From Procambarus clarkii (lineage: Eukaryota > Arthropoda > Malacostraca > Decapoda > Cambaridae): a DNA stretch of 64,000 bases. The DNA lies in the NCBI RefSeq assembly GCF_040958095.1, contig NC_091156.1, forward strand, positions 22,635,473-22,699,472, written 5' to 3'. Within the stretch, counting starts at the first letter, position 1, and each line of letters starts with the position of its first letter. Positions 33,070 through 45,113 of the stretch are shown one piece after another. A program made the translations under genes and the position numbers. The notes below the pieces were generated by a model. That model had not been told where the DNA came from, made no database searches, and worked only from the letters and a program-made list of their open reading frames with translations.

Positions 33070-33570
33070 TGTATCATTATACAATGTATGTATGTGATGT
33101 AACTATATAACCTGAACTTGTAAAAGCACCTTAATCACCTTTAGTGATTAACTACTTAATTGTACACTAGTTTCTCTGTCAGCTATCTCACCCTGTCCGA
33201 GTATAAGAGACAAATGTATGTGAATGCATGTGTGTGTGTATATATGTATGTATATATGTATATGAACGTATATGTGTGTGTGTATGTATATGTATGTGTA
33301 TAAAGTATATATGGAAGCTGATCAGAATAACATTTCACCTTTGTAAATGCACATTAATGACACTATGTAAAAGACACATCGAACACTTTATGTAGGGCAT
33401 ACGTAAATCTGTGTATTTACGTATGTAGGTTAGCTTAGCATTTTAAAAGCACCGAATCACCTTCTGTGGTTGACTGTTCAATAAACCCCTGAACTATATG
33501 TTTAACACTTCTCTAACCCTGTCCATGGAGGACAGAAGAAAATGTATATTTGCTGGTTAGCATTGTAAAT
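33070..33570 (+). other. LINE-adjacent untranslated sequence with TG/TA microsatellite
   Basis: No coding frame. A TATG/TGTATA-rich simple repeat lies at about 33213-33310. A short motif AAAAGCACCNNAATCACCTTT recurs at 33122 and 33445, each followed by a related TGATTAAC/TGGTTGACT stretch. It is possibly the 3' untranslated region of the preceding LINE with an internal repeat. Confidence 0.4.
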
Positions 33571-33574
33571 GTGT

Positions 33575-34083
33575 GGCCACGTCTGTGATAGAAAAAAATC
33601 CTGTTTCAGTCCTCCCCATAATTTTTGCATTATCAGCAAACATTGAGAGAAACGAATCTATACCCTCTGGGAGATCATTTACATATATCAGAAACAGTAT
33701 AGGTCCAAGGCCTGACCCCTGCGGAACTCCACTTGTAACGTCTAGTCAATCTGAGACCTCACCCCTCACACAGACTCGTTGTCTCCTGTTGTTTAGGTAC
33801 TCCTTTATCCAATGGAGTACCCTCCCTTTCACTCCAGCTTGCATCTCCAGCTTTTTCACTAGCCTCTTGTGTGGTGCTGTATCAAAGGCTTTCTGGCAAT
33901 CCAAAAATATGCAGTCTGCCCACCCCTCTCTTTCTTGCCCGATTTTTGTTGCCTGGTCATAGAATTCAAGTAACCCTTTGAGTCAGGACTTGCCATCCCT
34001 GAACCCATGTTGATACTGTGTTACAAAGTTCTTTCGCTCCAGATGTTCCACTAGCTTTCTTCGCACAATCTTCTCCATCAGCT
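33575..34083 (-). pseudogene. LINE reverse transcriptase fragment
   Basis: Reading the minus strand from 34083: KLMEKIVRRKLVEHL, then FLDCQKAFDTAPHKRLV (palm Asp), [21 protein letters not shown] and MFADNAKI in place of FADD. These are consecutive RT blocks of a Jockey/CR1-like LINE. A stop follows GFRDGKS, so it is inactive. Its 5' side is joined directly to the SINE at 34084. Confidence 0.82.
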
Positions 34084-34388
34084 TGTGTGTGTGTGTGTGT
34101 GCGTGTGTATTCACCTAGTTGTGCTTGCGAGGGTTTTGCTCTGCTCTTTCGGCCCGCCTGTCAACTGTCAGTCAACTTTTTCTACTACTGTTACTTTTTT
34201 TCCGCCACACTACACACACCCCTAGGAAGCAGCCCGTGACAGCTGACTAACTCCCAGGTACCTATTTACTGCTAGGTAACAGGGGCATAGGGTGAAAGAA
34301 ACTCTACCCATCGTTTCTCGCCGGCGCCCGGGATCGAACCCGAGACCACAGGATCACGTGTCCAGTGTGCTGTCCACTCGGCCGGTCA
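34084..34388 (-). mobile_element. tRNA-derived SINE (second family)
   Basis: On the minus strand a tRNA-like head with A box GGCCGAGTGG and B box GGGTTCGATCCCGG is followed by a body containing TACCTGGGAGTTAGTCAGCT and ends near CACAACTAGGTGAATAC in a CA repeat. Both ends are bordered by TG/CA tracts. Unlike the SINE at 15051, there is no poly(A). Confidence 0.75.
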
Positions 34389-34404
34389 GCTGTGTGTGTG
34401 TGTG

Positions 34405-34450
34405 TTAGGTTAGGTTAAGTTAAGATGGTTAGGTTAGGTGAGGTAGGGTT
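34405..34450 (+). repeat. Degenerate TTAGG-like tract
   Basis: Several TTAGG units (GTTAGGTTAGGTTAAG, then GGTTAGGTTAGGTGAGG) interspersed with TTAAG variants. TTAGG is the common arthropod telomere repeat. This is a short interstitial tract and could be simple drift of low-complexity DNA. Confidence 0.5.
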
Positions 34451-35275
34451 AATAATCTTAGCATGTATATAAGATCTCATTGTGCTGCCTGTTCTGCGAC
34501 GGACACAGCACCTCGGAACTTGTTCCGAGTAGCTGAATCTATAATAACAACAACATGCCGGTAAAGATGCCGCTGACGTCACACAGGACAAGACAACACT
34601 TGGTGCTAACGACTGCCACAATACCGCATAAGTTATGGACCTTTTACTTACTATTAAGAACTGTGGTGTATATTGCTCTCATAAATTATAGAAGTTTTGA
34701 GAATATATGGGGTCACTAACAATTGGTCTCTACTGGCAGACTTTGAACAAATAAGCTATTTTATAGTTAGGGGGGAAGAGAGAATGAATGGGTATAAAAT
34801 GGGGTGTTTATAGCGTCTTCTTCAATTTTATATATGTCACATGCATAGAGTGGACGAATCTAATGGGTTATCAATAGGGTATTTATATAACAAGTGAACA
34901 AAACACTATTTTACTTGCTACTTATATATAAGCCTTTTACGGTTTTATTTTGCATCACGGTGGCAGTTAATGATTGGTTCAACATGGGTGGAAATAAAGA
35001 GGAGATACCGTATGGTCCCCCCAAACGGCCTTCTGCAGTTTCATTCTTATGTTTAATAAACAATTGCTGACTAGAAATAATCAATATTTCAAAAATCAGA
35101 ATATATGAAAATAGGAATAAATTTGCAATCATTGAAATTGGGATTAAATATGCAATAATGGAAAACGGGCGTATTGAGGGAAGATGAAGACTGGCCAGCT
35201 GATGAGACACTGAACATTAGGGATGACTGGAACCTCGCATCACCTAGGTAACAAAATTTAGGGAAGACTATGACA
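34451..35275. other. Spacer without recognised features
   Basis: AT-rich sequence with no open frame over about 100 codons that resembles a protein family. Nothing recognised. Confidence 0.4.
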
Positions 35276-35692
35276 AAGTGTCACAAAAACATCCCCCGGG
35301 CTACGACGAAGCATCACAAAAACACCCCCTGGGCTACGACGAAGCATCACAGAAACACCCCTTGGGCTACGACGAAGCATCACAAAAATACCCCCTGGGC
35401 TATGACAAAGTGTCACAAAAACACTCCCTGGGCTACAATGAAACATCACAAAAACACCCCCTGTTCTACGATGAAGCATCACAAAAACACCCCCTGGGCT
35501 ACGACAAAGCGTCACAAAAACACCCCCTGGGTTACGACAAAACATCTCAAAAGCACCCCCTGGGCTACGACAAAGCATCACAGAAACATCCCTTGGGCTA
35601 TGACGAAGTATCACAAAAACACTCCCTCCCCCTGGGCTTCGACGAAGCGTCACAAAAACACCCCTTGGGCTATGAAGAAGTATCACAGGGAT
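35276..35692. repeat. 33-bp minisatellite, left part
   Basis: About 12-13 units with core GCATCACAAAAACACCCC plus TGGGCTACGAC. The 33-bp period gives spurious frames such as SQKHPLGYDEA. The array resumes at 38764 after a 3-kb interruption. Confidence 0.93.
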
Positions 35693-36129
35693 TCGCTGCC
35701 GGCGCCATTGCTAGCTGGCCGCACACGGATTTGTTCCCGGAAAAACTCATGATTCTGAGCACCCATCAGCTCAATTCATTGCAGTTTTGTAAGGAAGAAT
35801 ACATCAGTACTCCTAGACCCAGACAATATCTTGTTTTGAAGGAAATAATTCCGATTTAGTCTACAATTGACGGAGAAACACCGTTGTTTATTACCTGTTG
35901 TCCAGCTGACTGGTATTCTGCTCAACCCAGTACGCAGGCGACCCAAACTCTTGTACCGCACTTTTTTTTTTTTGAGGACCGTATCACTGACCAGGTCACT
36001 TAGAGTCCTACCCTGAAGGGCGAGGCGATATCCCGCGGGCATTGCCACAAGGGAGCACCTTAGAAGGTGTACTGAGCCTGACAGGGAAAGGTAGACCAAA
36101 CAGCTCATTTAGGGGTTAGGTATCCCTGA
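35693..36129. other. Unassigned part of the insertion in the 33-bp array
   Basis: GC-balanced sequence with a T12 run at about 35961-35972. No coding similarity was recognised. It is probably part of a transposon patchwork that ends in poly(A) at 38763. Confidence 0.35.
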
Positions 36130-37132
36130 TTCCACCCGGGGGAATCATTCTATGACATCCGTTGGAGGGGAATGAATTTCTCCAGGCCTAGGAGTGTCTC
36201 AGGCATTAGGTAGGGCAGTGATTCGATTCATTAGGTAGGACACGTTTAAGTGAATTTATATCCATTCTATAGCACGGCGACCAAAACTGAACTGCATAAT
36301 CTAAATGGAGCCTAACCAGAGCAAGATATAGCTGAAGAACAACACCAGGTGTCATGTTACTAACGCTTCCATTAATAAATCCCAGTGTCCTATTTGAACT
36401 TATTACAAAAAATGCATTGATTTTTTTGTTTTAAATTCTTACTAATCATAACTCCCGGATCCCTTTCGCAATCCGACTTCGCAATCTCAACACCATCTAG
36501 CTCGTATCTTGTAACTCTATCCTCATTACCTAGCTTCAGAATTTTACATTTATCAGCATTAAACTGCATCTGCCAATCTTTTGACCATTTCAAAACCCTA
36601 TTTAGATCAACTTGAAGTGATAGTGAGTCTTCTTCCGTGTTAATTTCCCTACCGATTTTTGTATCATCGGCAAATTTGCAAATGTTGCTACTCAAACCTG
36701 AATCTAAATCATTTATATATATTATAAACAACAGAGGTCCCAGGACAGAGCCTTGAGGCACTCCACTAACAACATTATCCCACTCTGACTTAACACCATT
36801 TATACTAACTCTCTGTTTCCTTTTTAATAGCCATGCCGTAATCCAACTTAATATAGCACCCCCAATACCATGAGCCTCTATTTTTTTAATCAGTCTCATG
36901 TGGCACTGTATGAAAAGCTTTGTTAAAGTCAAGGTACACAACATCACAATCCTTACCACTATCAACTGCCTCAACTATGCTGGAATAAAATGATAGCAAA
37001 TTTGTTCAACATGAACGGCAATTTGTAAAATCTTGTTGCGACTCATTTATTAATTTATGTTTTTCAAGACGAAAACGAATTGTATTTGCAATTACCGATT
37101 CAAGTAACTTTCCCACAATAGACGTTAGGCTA
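36130..37132 (-). pseudogene. LINE RT fragment (CR1/Jockey-like)
   Basis: On the minus strand the RT blocks SWITAWLLKRKQRVSING, SGVPQGSVLGPLLFIIYINDL, KFADDTKIG (catalytic FADD) and NADKCKILKLG lie in one frame from 36974 to 36390. Thumb-like sequence, readable as LVRLHLDYAVQFWSP, continues in another phase near 36300. The frame is broken before and after. It lies on the opposite strand from the LINE 3' end immediately to its right. Confidence 0.82.
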
Positions 37133-38763
37133 CAACATACATCTGATCACAAATGTCATATCATTAATGCAAACACTCAAACGACAAGGCCGACAGATAC
37201 TTATCAACTGGATGCCAAGTCATGTGGGAATAATAGGAAATGACATTGCAGACGAAGCTGCAAAACTTGCAACTAAGAGAAGAAATGTAAACAATTTACA
37301 TACCACAGAGTCTATCATAGATTAAGAAAGTAATTAGAAACAGAGCAATGCAAAAGATAAACAGTGACCACAACACAGCAGTTGCAACATCAGGATCTGT
37401 GGGTTGGTACAAGAATTCAACCAACTACGAACCACTTAGATTGATGAAAGGGAACAGTGCAGCAACAGAAGTACACGTACATCGCATCAGGCTTGGATAC
37501 TGTTATAAATAAATTGGTGGGCTTGCTATGAGGGAACTGGTTCTATTAAGGGGTAAGGGTAGTTAGAATAAAGATGTATCTATTTGGGGAGATCAGTAAG
37601 GCCCGGCCCCCATGGAAACTAGAAGTAGTGCTGACTACTTGGCTACACAACAAGGTCAGTCTAGGGAATGATCAAGATCTCCTACACAGGAAGAATGATA
37701 CTCTTATAATTCATGTACTTATTTATTAACCCCTTAACAACCCCCCATATACACTCACACCAATAACAATAATAATAATAACTTTACCACACTACCTTAC
37801 GTTAAAAGCCTTGGTCCACATAAGCAGGATACAAGGTTTTATACTGAGCACAAGCTAGGGTAAAGCTCTACTATTGAATAACTTGAGGTTAGAGTCAGCT
37901 TAGGGTAGGGGACCACGTGGTTCCACTGGGACCCCCTTTAGAATAACTAGTAATATAAACTCTAAACACACCTACTACACACAAAATATACTACTCTACA
38001 CATAGAACATGAGTATGCCAGACATGCATAATAACTCAGGGGGTACTTATCTTGAACAAGACACAGAAATAAGGAAACGAAGAGGAAGGGTAGGAGGTTC
38101 CTGTCCACACCACGCCAGCTCAGAAAAAGATCGAGTCTCCCTCTCCTTTCCCCCAGCTCGCTGCTACCGGCAGACTGCTCAACTAATCGTACCGCAGGCC
38201 TATACCAAGTTTACTCAGGTTTACTTTACAAATGATTAGAGTATTAGTAAACATAGTTGGTGCCTATGTTATTATTTAATAATCAACCCCCAGCTCAGTC
38301 TTTAAATGCTCTTTGAGAAACAAGAATAGTCTTACGTCTGGCAGGGAAGATGCAAACAAAGACCCATCGAGTTGCGATTTACTACTCTAACATAGCTTAT
38401 TTAGTTAAATTTTGACCTCTGGTTTCCACTGAAGAACCCAGGGTCATAACAGATACCATGTGCATGGGAAATAGGCTTACAGGTTCCGGAAGATGAGAGG
38501 AAATGTCAGCACTGTGGAGAAATGCCCGACAGACCACTGGAACATTATCTAACACAGTGCACAGTTACAAACCAATTAGGATTTCAACTTAGACCCAACA
38601 GAGCAGAAGAAGTTGTTAAACACATATGGCAAAATGTTACTGAAGCGACCATACGAGTCATAAATACTCATATTCCGCCCAAGTAAAACAGAAACAAGCA
38701 ACACTTAGTGGGCCAGCCAGAGGCTTAGGGCCCATGCAGGAATATCCCTGTAAAAAAAAAAAG
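37133..38763 (+). pseudogene. LINE 3' end (RNase H, zinc tail, poly(A)) split by a solo LTR
   Basis: A plus-strand RNase H C-terminus (LINWMPSHVGIIGNDIADEAAKLAT at about 37193-37270) leads to RIRLGY just before 37500. After the solo LTR the sequence resumes with CQHCGEMPDRPLEHYLTQC (about 38503-38560), a stop and an 11-base poly(A) ending at 38763. AAGTATCAC occurs both at the left junction (about 35678-35686) and right after the poly(A), which could be the target duplication of the insertion into the 33-bp array. Several stops are present. Confidence 0.78.
37501..38451 (+). mobile_element. Solo LTR (951 bp) with 5-bp target duplication
   Basis: Begins TGTTATAAATAAATTGG and ends GGGTCATAACA, so the termini are inverted repeats (TGTTAT/ATAACA), and is flanked by GATAC at 37496-37500 and 38452-38456. 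It interrupts the LINE coding sequence, whose two halves join across it. Orientation and family are uncertain; the 5-bp duplication fits Gypsy or BEL. Confidence 0.88.
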
Positions 38764-38848
38764 TATCACAAAAACACCACCTGGGCTACGATAAAGCGTC
38801 ACAAAAACATCCCCTAGGGCTACGACGAAGCATCACAAAAGGCAAAAT
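38764..38848. repeat. 33-bp minisatellite, right part
   Basis: About 2.5 units of the array seen at 35276-35692 (GTATCACAAAAACACCAC, GGGCTACGACGAAGCATCAC). The gap between the two parts is the inserted transposon patchwork. Confidence 0.9.
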
Positions 38849-38886
38849 CGTTTCGTCGTTGAGGCCGTTTCCACTGCTCACACAGA

Positions 38887-40320
38887 ATGGGTATGGCCTC
38901 CACCACCGCCCCACGGAACGGGTTTGGGCTCCACCACCACCCACGGGACGGGTTTGGGCTCCACCACCACCCACGGGACGGGTATGGGCTCCACCACCGC
39001 CCACGGGGACGGGTATGGGCACCACCACCGCCCACGGGACGGGTATGGGCTCCACCACCGCCCACAGGACGGGTATGGGCTCCACCACCGCCCCACGGAA
39101 CGGGTATGGGCTCCACCACCGCCCAGGGGACGGGTATGGGCTCTACCACCGCCCACGGGACGGGTATGGGCTCCACCACCGCCCACGGGACGGGTATGGG
39201 CTCCACCACCACCCACGGGATGGGTATGGGCTCCACCACCGCCCACGGGACGAGTATGGGCTCCACCACCACCCACGGGACGGACATGTGCTCCACCATC
39301 ACCCACGGGACGGGTATGGGCTCCACCACCACCCACGGGACGGGTATGGGCTCCACCACCGCCCACGGGACGGGTATGGGCTCCACCACCACCCACGGGA
39401 CAGGTATGGGCTCCACCACCACCCACGGGACGGATATGGGCTCCACCACCGCCCACGGGACGAGAATGGGCTCCACCACCGCCCACGGGACGGGTATGGG
39501 CTCCACCACCACCCACGGGACGGATATGGGCTCCACCACCACCCACGGGACGAGTATGGGCTCCACCACCGCCCACGGGACGGGTATGGGCTCCACCACC
39601 ACCCACGGGACAGGTATGGGCTCCACCACCACCCACGGGACGGATATGGGCTCCACCACCGCCCACGGGACGAGAATGGGCTCCACCACCGCCCACGGGA
39701 CGGGTATGGGCTCCACCACCACCCACGGGACGGATATGGGCTCCACCACCACCCACGGGACGAGTATGGGCTCCACCACCGCCCACGGGACGGGTATGGG
39801 CTCCACCACCGCCCACGGGACGGGTATGGGCTCCACCACCGCCCACGGGACAGGTATGGGCTGCACCACCACCCACGGGACGGGTATGGGCTCCACCACC
39901 ACCCACGGGATGGGTATGGGCTCCACCACCGCCCACGGGACGAGTATGGGCTCCACCACCACCCACGGGACGGATATGGGCTCCACCATCACCCACGGGA
40001 CGGGTATGGGCTCCACCACCACCCACGGGACGGGTATGGGCTCCACCACCACCCACGGGACGGGTATGGGCTCCACCATCACCCACGGGACGGGTATGGG
40101 CTCCACCACCACCCACGGGATGGATATGGGCTCCACCACCACCCACGGGACGGGTATGGGCTCCACCGTCACCCACGGGACGGGTATAGGCTCCACCACC
40201 ACCCACGGGATGGATATGGGCTCCACCACCACCCACGGGACGGATATGGGCTCCACCACCACCCACGGGACGGATATGGGCTCGACCACCACCCACGGGA
40301 TGAGTATAGGGTGCATAATA
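38887..40320. repeat. GC-rich 30-bp minisatellite
   Basis: About 47 units with core GGTATGGGCTCCACCACC followed by ACCCACGGGACG. A seven-unit (210-bp) block, 39391-39600, is repeated at 39601-39810 with the same variant order. Unit length gives stop-free frames of 420-500 codons on both strands (for example GYGLHHHPRD and VVEPIPVPWA), which I consider spurious. Confidence 0.95.
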
Positions 40321-40380
40321 AATGACTCCATCAATCCATGGGAGCAGCAAGTGGCCCGTCATGCCAGTACGGTGGTTGGC

Positions 40381-40660
40381 GGGTATGACTAACCATCCTG
40401 CGAGATGGGAACTTGTATTACCACTGCTACCTTATTCAATCTTGTGTTGTTGATATTCTCAAAATGCATCCGGAGTCTGCCAGTGCAGACTGCTTATCAC
40501 ATGTCTCTGTATGACTAACCATCCTGTGTGATGGGGATTTTTTAGCATCACCTAGTTAGCTTTATTTTTTTTTTTTTTTTTGACACACTACTCCACTTCA
40601 TATAGTCTAGGGTAGCTGCACTAATGCAGATGTACCTAATGTATTAATAAAAAGAAAAAT
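40381..40660 (+). other. Probable retroelement 3' tail
   Basis: TATGACTAACCATCCTG occurs twice (40384 and 40509), followed by T-rich sequence with an 18-base T run near 40563-40580 and an ATTAATAAAAAG end near 40645. Arrangement suggests a non-coding 3' end of a retroelement, but no coding part is attached. Confidence 0.4.
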
Positions 40661-41187
40661 TGAAACCGGGTTGGCTGTTCTGCTGATCCACTGCTGCTGG
40701 GTTACTGCCATTTTCCTCATTATTGTATTCTGTATTTCCTGTATTTATTTATCTGCAAATATTACTCACTCCACATCTTTTCTGCAATCAAAATGAAATT
40801 AATAAAGTTAAACCAAGTTAAAAATAATTTTATTTGACTATTCTATTGAGTTAAACTGAAAATCTTCCATGTTTGTGTAATTTACGGTTGGAAACTAAAG
40901 TGAAGTCGAATCACAAAAAAGTAAATGTTGCCACAATGTTTGATGAACCTTTTATAGTTTAGTATATTTTAAACCTAAAACTTCCTCGATAAGTTGTTAT
41001 CAGCAGTAAACTCATCCTTATGTTGGAAAAACTAGCATTAGAAACTAATATTAATGTAGGTGTGAGTTAGGATAGTAATAAGTGTGATTATCAGGTGGAA
41101 CTGTTCGGTAAGCTAAACTTGAAGCGTTCAGCTTCCTGGAGAGCCAGTGGTCCGCCCAGGTCGGCTCAGTACCCGCGCTAGGGTGAT
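40661..41187. other. Spacer without recognised features
   Basis: AT-rich, no open frame of interest, no repeat structure seen. Confidence 0.4.
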
Positions 41188-41480
41188 CTCACTCGCACGT
41201 GTTGACGTCCTGGGTGTTGGTGACGTGTGTTGATCTTACTCGCGCCTGTTGACGTACTGTGTTGATCTCGCTCGCGCCTGTTGACGTACTGTGTGTTGAC
41301 CTCGCTCGCGCCTGTTGACGTACTGTGTTGACCTCGCTCGCGCCTGTTGACGTACTGTGTTGATCTCGCTCGCGCCTGTTGACGTACTGTGTGTTGATCT
41401 CGCACGCGCCTGTTGACGTACTGTGTGTTCACCTCGCTCGCGCCTGTTGACGTACTGTGTGTTCACCTCGCTCGCGCATG
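41188..41480. repeat. 32-34-bp minisatellite
   Basis: About nine units with core TCGCTCGCGCCTGTTGACGT followed by ACTGTGTTGACC. Length alternates because of an extra GT in some units. CpG-rich compared with its surroundings. Confidence 0.9.
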
Positions 41481-41689
41481 TTCACATACTCGAATGTCTT
41501 GTCTTCTATCCATGAATTTAATTAAGTTTGGTGTACAAACTGAGATGTTGTAGATAGTGCTTGTACGATTTAACTGATATCACTACGCTTCTCAAGGCAA
41601 GAAGATTGACTGATCAAGAAGGAGCCCTTATTCTAAAGGTAAAGTCTCTTCTTAACTTTTGGGTAGATCTAGGAGTTAAAGTGTTAAGG

Positions 41690-44672
41690 TATGCCCTGGT
41701 GCGTCAAGGTATGCCCTGGTGCGTCAAGGTATGTCCTGGTGCATCAGGTTATGTCCTGGTGCATCAAGGTATGCCCTGGTGCATCAAGGTATGTTCTGGT
41801 ATGTCCTGGTGCATCAAGATATGCCTTGGTGCATCAAGGTATGCCCTGGTGCATCAAGGTATGTCCTGATGCATCAAGGTATGCCCTGGTGCATCAAGGT
41901 ATGTCCTGATGCATCAAGGTATGTCCTGATGCATCAAGGTATATCCTGATGCATCAAGGTATGTCCTGATGCATCAAGGTATGTCCTGGTGCATCAAGGT
42001 ATGTCCTGGTGCATCAAGGTATGCCCTGGTACGTCAAGGTATGTCCTGGTGCATCAAGGTATGTCCTGGTGCATCAAGGTATGTCCTGGTGCATCAAGGT
42101 ATGTCCTGGTGCACCAAGGTATGCCTTGGTGCATCAAGGTATGCCCTGGTGCATCAAGGTATGCCCTGGTGCATCAAGGTATGTTCTAGTATGTCAGGGT
42201 ATGTCCTGGTGCATCAAGGTATGCCTTGGTTCATCAAGGTATGCCTTGGTGCATCAAGGTATGCCCTGGTGCATCAAGGTATGTCCTGATGCATCAAGGT
42301 ATGCCCTGGTGCATCAAGGTATGCCCTGGTGCATCATGGTATGTCCTGGTGCATCAAGGTATGCCCTGGTGCATCAAGGTATGCCCTGGTGCATCATGGT
42401 ATGTCCTGGTGCATCAAGGTATGTCCTGGTGCATCAAGGTATGTCCTGGTGCATCAAGGTATGTCCTGATGCATCAAGGTATATCCTGATGCATCAAGGT
42501 ATGTCCTGATGCATCAAGGTATGTCCTGGTGCATCAAGGTATGTCCTGGTGCATCAAGGTATGCCCTGGTACGTCAAGGTATGTCCTGGTGCATCAAGGT
42601 ATGTCCTGGTGCATCAAGGTATGTCCTGGTGCATCAAGGTATGTCCTGGTGCACCAAGGTATGCCTTGGTGCATCAAGGTATGCCCAGGTGCATCAAGGT
42701 ATGCCCTGGTGCATCAAGGTATGTTCTAGTATGTCAGGGTATGTCCTGGTGCATCAAGGTATGCCTTGGTTCATCAAGGTATGCCTTGGTGCATCAAGGT
42801 ATGCCCTGGTGCATCAAGGTATGTCCTGATGCATCAAGGTATGCCCTGGTGCATCAAGGTATGCCCTGGTGCATCAAGGTATGTCCTGGTGCATCAAGGT
42901 ATGCCCTGGTGCATCAAGGTATGCCCTGGTGCATCAAGGTATGCCCTGGTGCATCAAGGTATGTTCTAGTATGTCAGGGTATGTCCTGGTGCATCAAGGT
43001 ATGCCTTGGTTCATCAAGGTATGCCTTGGTGCATCAAGGTATGCCCTGGTGCATCAAGGTATGTCCTGATGCATCAAGGTATGCCCTGGTGCATCAAGGT
43101 ATGCCCTGGTGCATCATGGTATGTCCTGGTGCATCAAGGTATGCCCTGGTGCATCAAGGTATGCCCTGGTGCATCATGGTATGTCCTGGTGCATCAAGGT
43201 ATGTCCTGGTGCATCAAGGTATGTCCTGGTGCATCAAGGTATGTCCTGGTGCATCAAGGTATGTCCTGGTGCATCAAGGTATGCCCTGGTGCATCATAGT
43301 ATGTCCTGGTGCATCAAGGTATGTCCTGGTGCATCAAGGTATGCCCTGGTGCATCAAGGTATGTCCTGGTGCATCAAGGTATGTCCTGGTGCATCAAGGT
43401 ATGTCCTGGAGCATCAAGGTATGCCCTGGTGCATCATGGTATGTCCTGGTGCATCAAGGTATGTCCTGGTGCATCAAGGTATGCCCTGGTACGTCAAGGT
43501 ATGTCCTGGTGCATCAAGGTATGTCCTGGTGCATCAAGGTATGTCCTGGTGCATCAAGGTATGTCCTGGTGCACCAAGGTATGCCTTGGTGCATCAAGGT
43601 ATGCCCTGGTGCATCAAGGTATGCCCTGGTGCATCAAGGTATGTTCTAGTATGTCAGGGTATGTCCTGGTGCATCAAGGTATGCCTTGGTTCATCAAGGT
43701 ATGCCTTGGTGCATCAAGGTATGCCCTGGTGCATCAAGGTATGTCCTGATGCATCAAGGTATGCCCTGGTGCATCAAGGTATGCCCTGGTGCATCATGGT
43801 ATGTCCTGGTGCATCAAGGTATGCCCTGGTGCATCAAGGTATGCCCTGGTGCATCATGGTATGTCCTGGTGCATCAAGGTATGTCCTGGTGCATCAAGGT
43901 ATGTCCTGGTGCATCAAGGTATGTCCTGATGCATCAAGGTATATCCTGATGCATCAAGGTATGTCCTGATGCATCAAGGTATGTCCTGGTGCATCAAGGT
44001 ATGTCCTGGTGCATCAAGGTATGCCCTGGTACGTCAAGGTATGTTCTGGTGCATCAAGGTATGTCCTGGTGCATCAAGGTATGTCCTGGTGCATCAAGGT
44101 ATGTCCTGGTGCACCAAGGTATGCCTTGGTGCATCAAGGTATGCCCTGGTGCATCAAGGTATGTTCTAGTATGTCAGGGTATGTCCTGGTGCATCAAGGT
44201 ATGCCTTGGTTCATCAAGGTATGCCTTGGTGCATCAAGGTATGCCCTGGTGCATCAAGGTATGTCCTGATGCATCAAGGTATGCCCTAGTGCATCAAGGT
44301 ATGCCCTGGTGCATCATGGTATGTCCTGGTGCATCAAGGTATGCCCTGGTGCATCAAGGTATGCCCTGGTGCATCATGGTATGTCCTGGTGCATCAAGGT
44401 ATGTCCTGGTGCATCAAGGTATGTCCTGGTGCATCAAGGTATGTCCTGGTGCATCAAGGTATGTCCTGGTGCATCAAGGTATGCCCTGGTGCATCATGGT
44501 ATGTCCTGGTGCATCAAGGTATGTCCTGGTGCATCAAGGTATGTCCTGGTGCATCAAGGTATGTCCTGGTGCATCAAGGTATGTCCTGGTGCATCAAGGT
44601 ATGTCCTGGTGCATCAAGGTATGTCCTGGTGCATCAAGGTATGTCCTGGTGCATCAAAGTATGCCCTAGAAG
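41690..44672. repeat. 20-bp minisatellite (about 149 units)
   Basis: The unit is GGTATGTCCTGGTGCATCAA with GCC/TCC and other point variants. Blocks of many units recur: for example the series at 41989-42500 reappears at 42509-43020, offset 520 bp, and a rare TTCTAGTATGTCAGGG variant recurs at 42183, 42723, 42963, 43643 and 44163. The open frames (GMSWCIKVCPGASRY) follow from the 60-bp frame cycle without stops. Confidence 0.96.
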
Positions 44673-44674
44673 AT

Positions 44675-44675
<1 letters not shown>

Positions 44676-44721
<46 letters not shown>
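44676..44721. repeat. TA microsatellite
   Basis: An uninterrupted TA run of about 45 bases directly after the 20-bp array. Confidence 0.95.
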
Positions 44722-44722
<1 letters not shown>

Positions 44723-44729
44723 AGATATA

Positions 44730-44862
44730 TAACTGAAAACTCACACCCCAGAAGTGACTCGAACCCATACTGCCAGGAGCAACGCAACTGGTATGTACAG
44801 GACGCCTTAATCCACTTGACCATCACGACCGGACAGAAGGAGGTGATAGCCGAAGCTATTTG
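44730..44862 (-). mobile_element. tRNA-derived SINE head (third family)
   Basis: Minus strand: GATGGTCAAGTGGATTAAGG (A box) and GGGTTCGAGTC (B box), then GTGAGTTTTCAGTTATAT leading into the TA tract. It is a Ser/Leu-type tRNA-like sequence used as a SINE promoter, not a functional tRNA gene, because no cloverleaf closes cleanly by eye. Confidence 0.6.
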
Positions 44863-44887
44863 AACCACCCTATATGAACGAAGCTAT

Positions 44888-44992
<105 letters not shown>

Positions 44993-45079
44993 GTACCTAG
45001 TAGCCAGAACGCACTTCTCAGCCTACTATGCAAGGCCCATTTTGCATAATAAGCCAAGTTTTCATGAATTGTTTTTCGA

Positions 45080-45113
45080 CTACCTAACCTACCTAACCTA
45101 ACGTAACCTAACT
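45080..45113. repeat. CCTAA-like tract
   Basis: ACCTAACCTACCTAACC and neighbours, the complement of TTAGG, in a short degenerate tract. It lies just 5' (plus sense) of the LINE fragment. Confidence 0.5.

Noticed and set aside
34300-34388. Functional tRNA gene on the minus strand
   Set aside because: The tRNA-like part is joined to a SINE body and lacks a clean acceptor stem by eye.
34405-34450. True telomere
   Set aside because: Only a few degenerate TTAGG units, flanked on both sides by ordinary transposon sequence.
38786-40392. Proline/histidine- or valine-rich frames of up to 504 codons
   Set aside because: All overlap the 30-bp GC-rich minisatellite in five or more frames; no start region or non-repeat domain.
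41561-44863. Cysteine-rich 'GMSWCIKVCPGASRY' proteins
   Set aside because: Direct translation of the 20-bp repeat; present in all forward frames.
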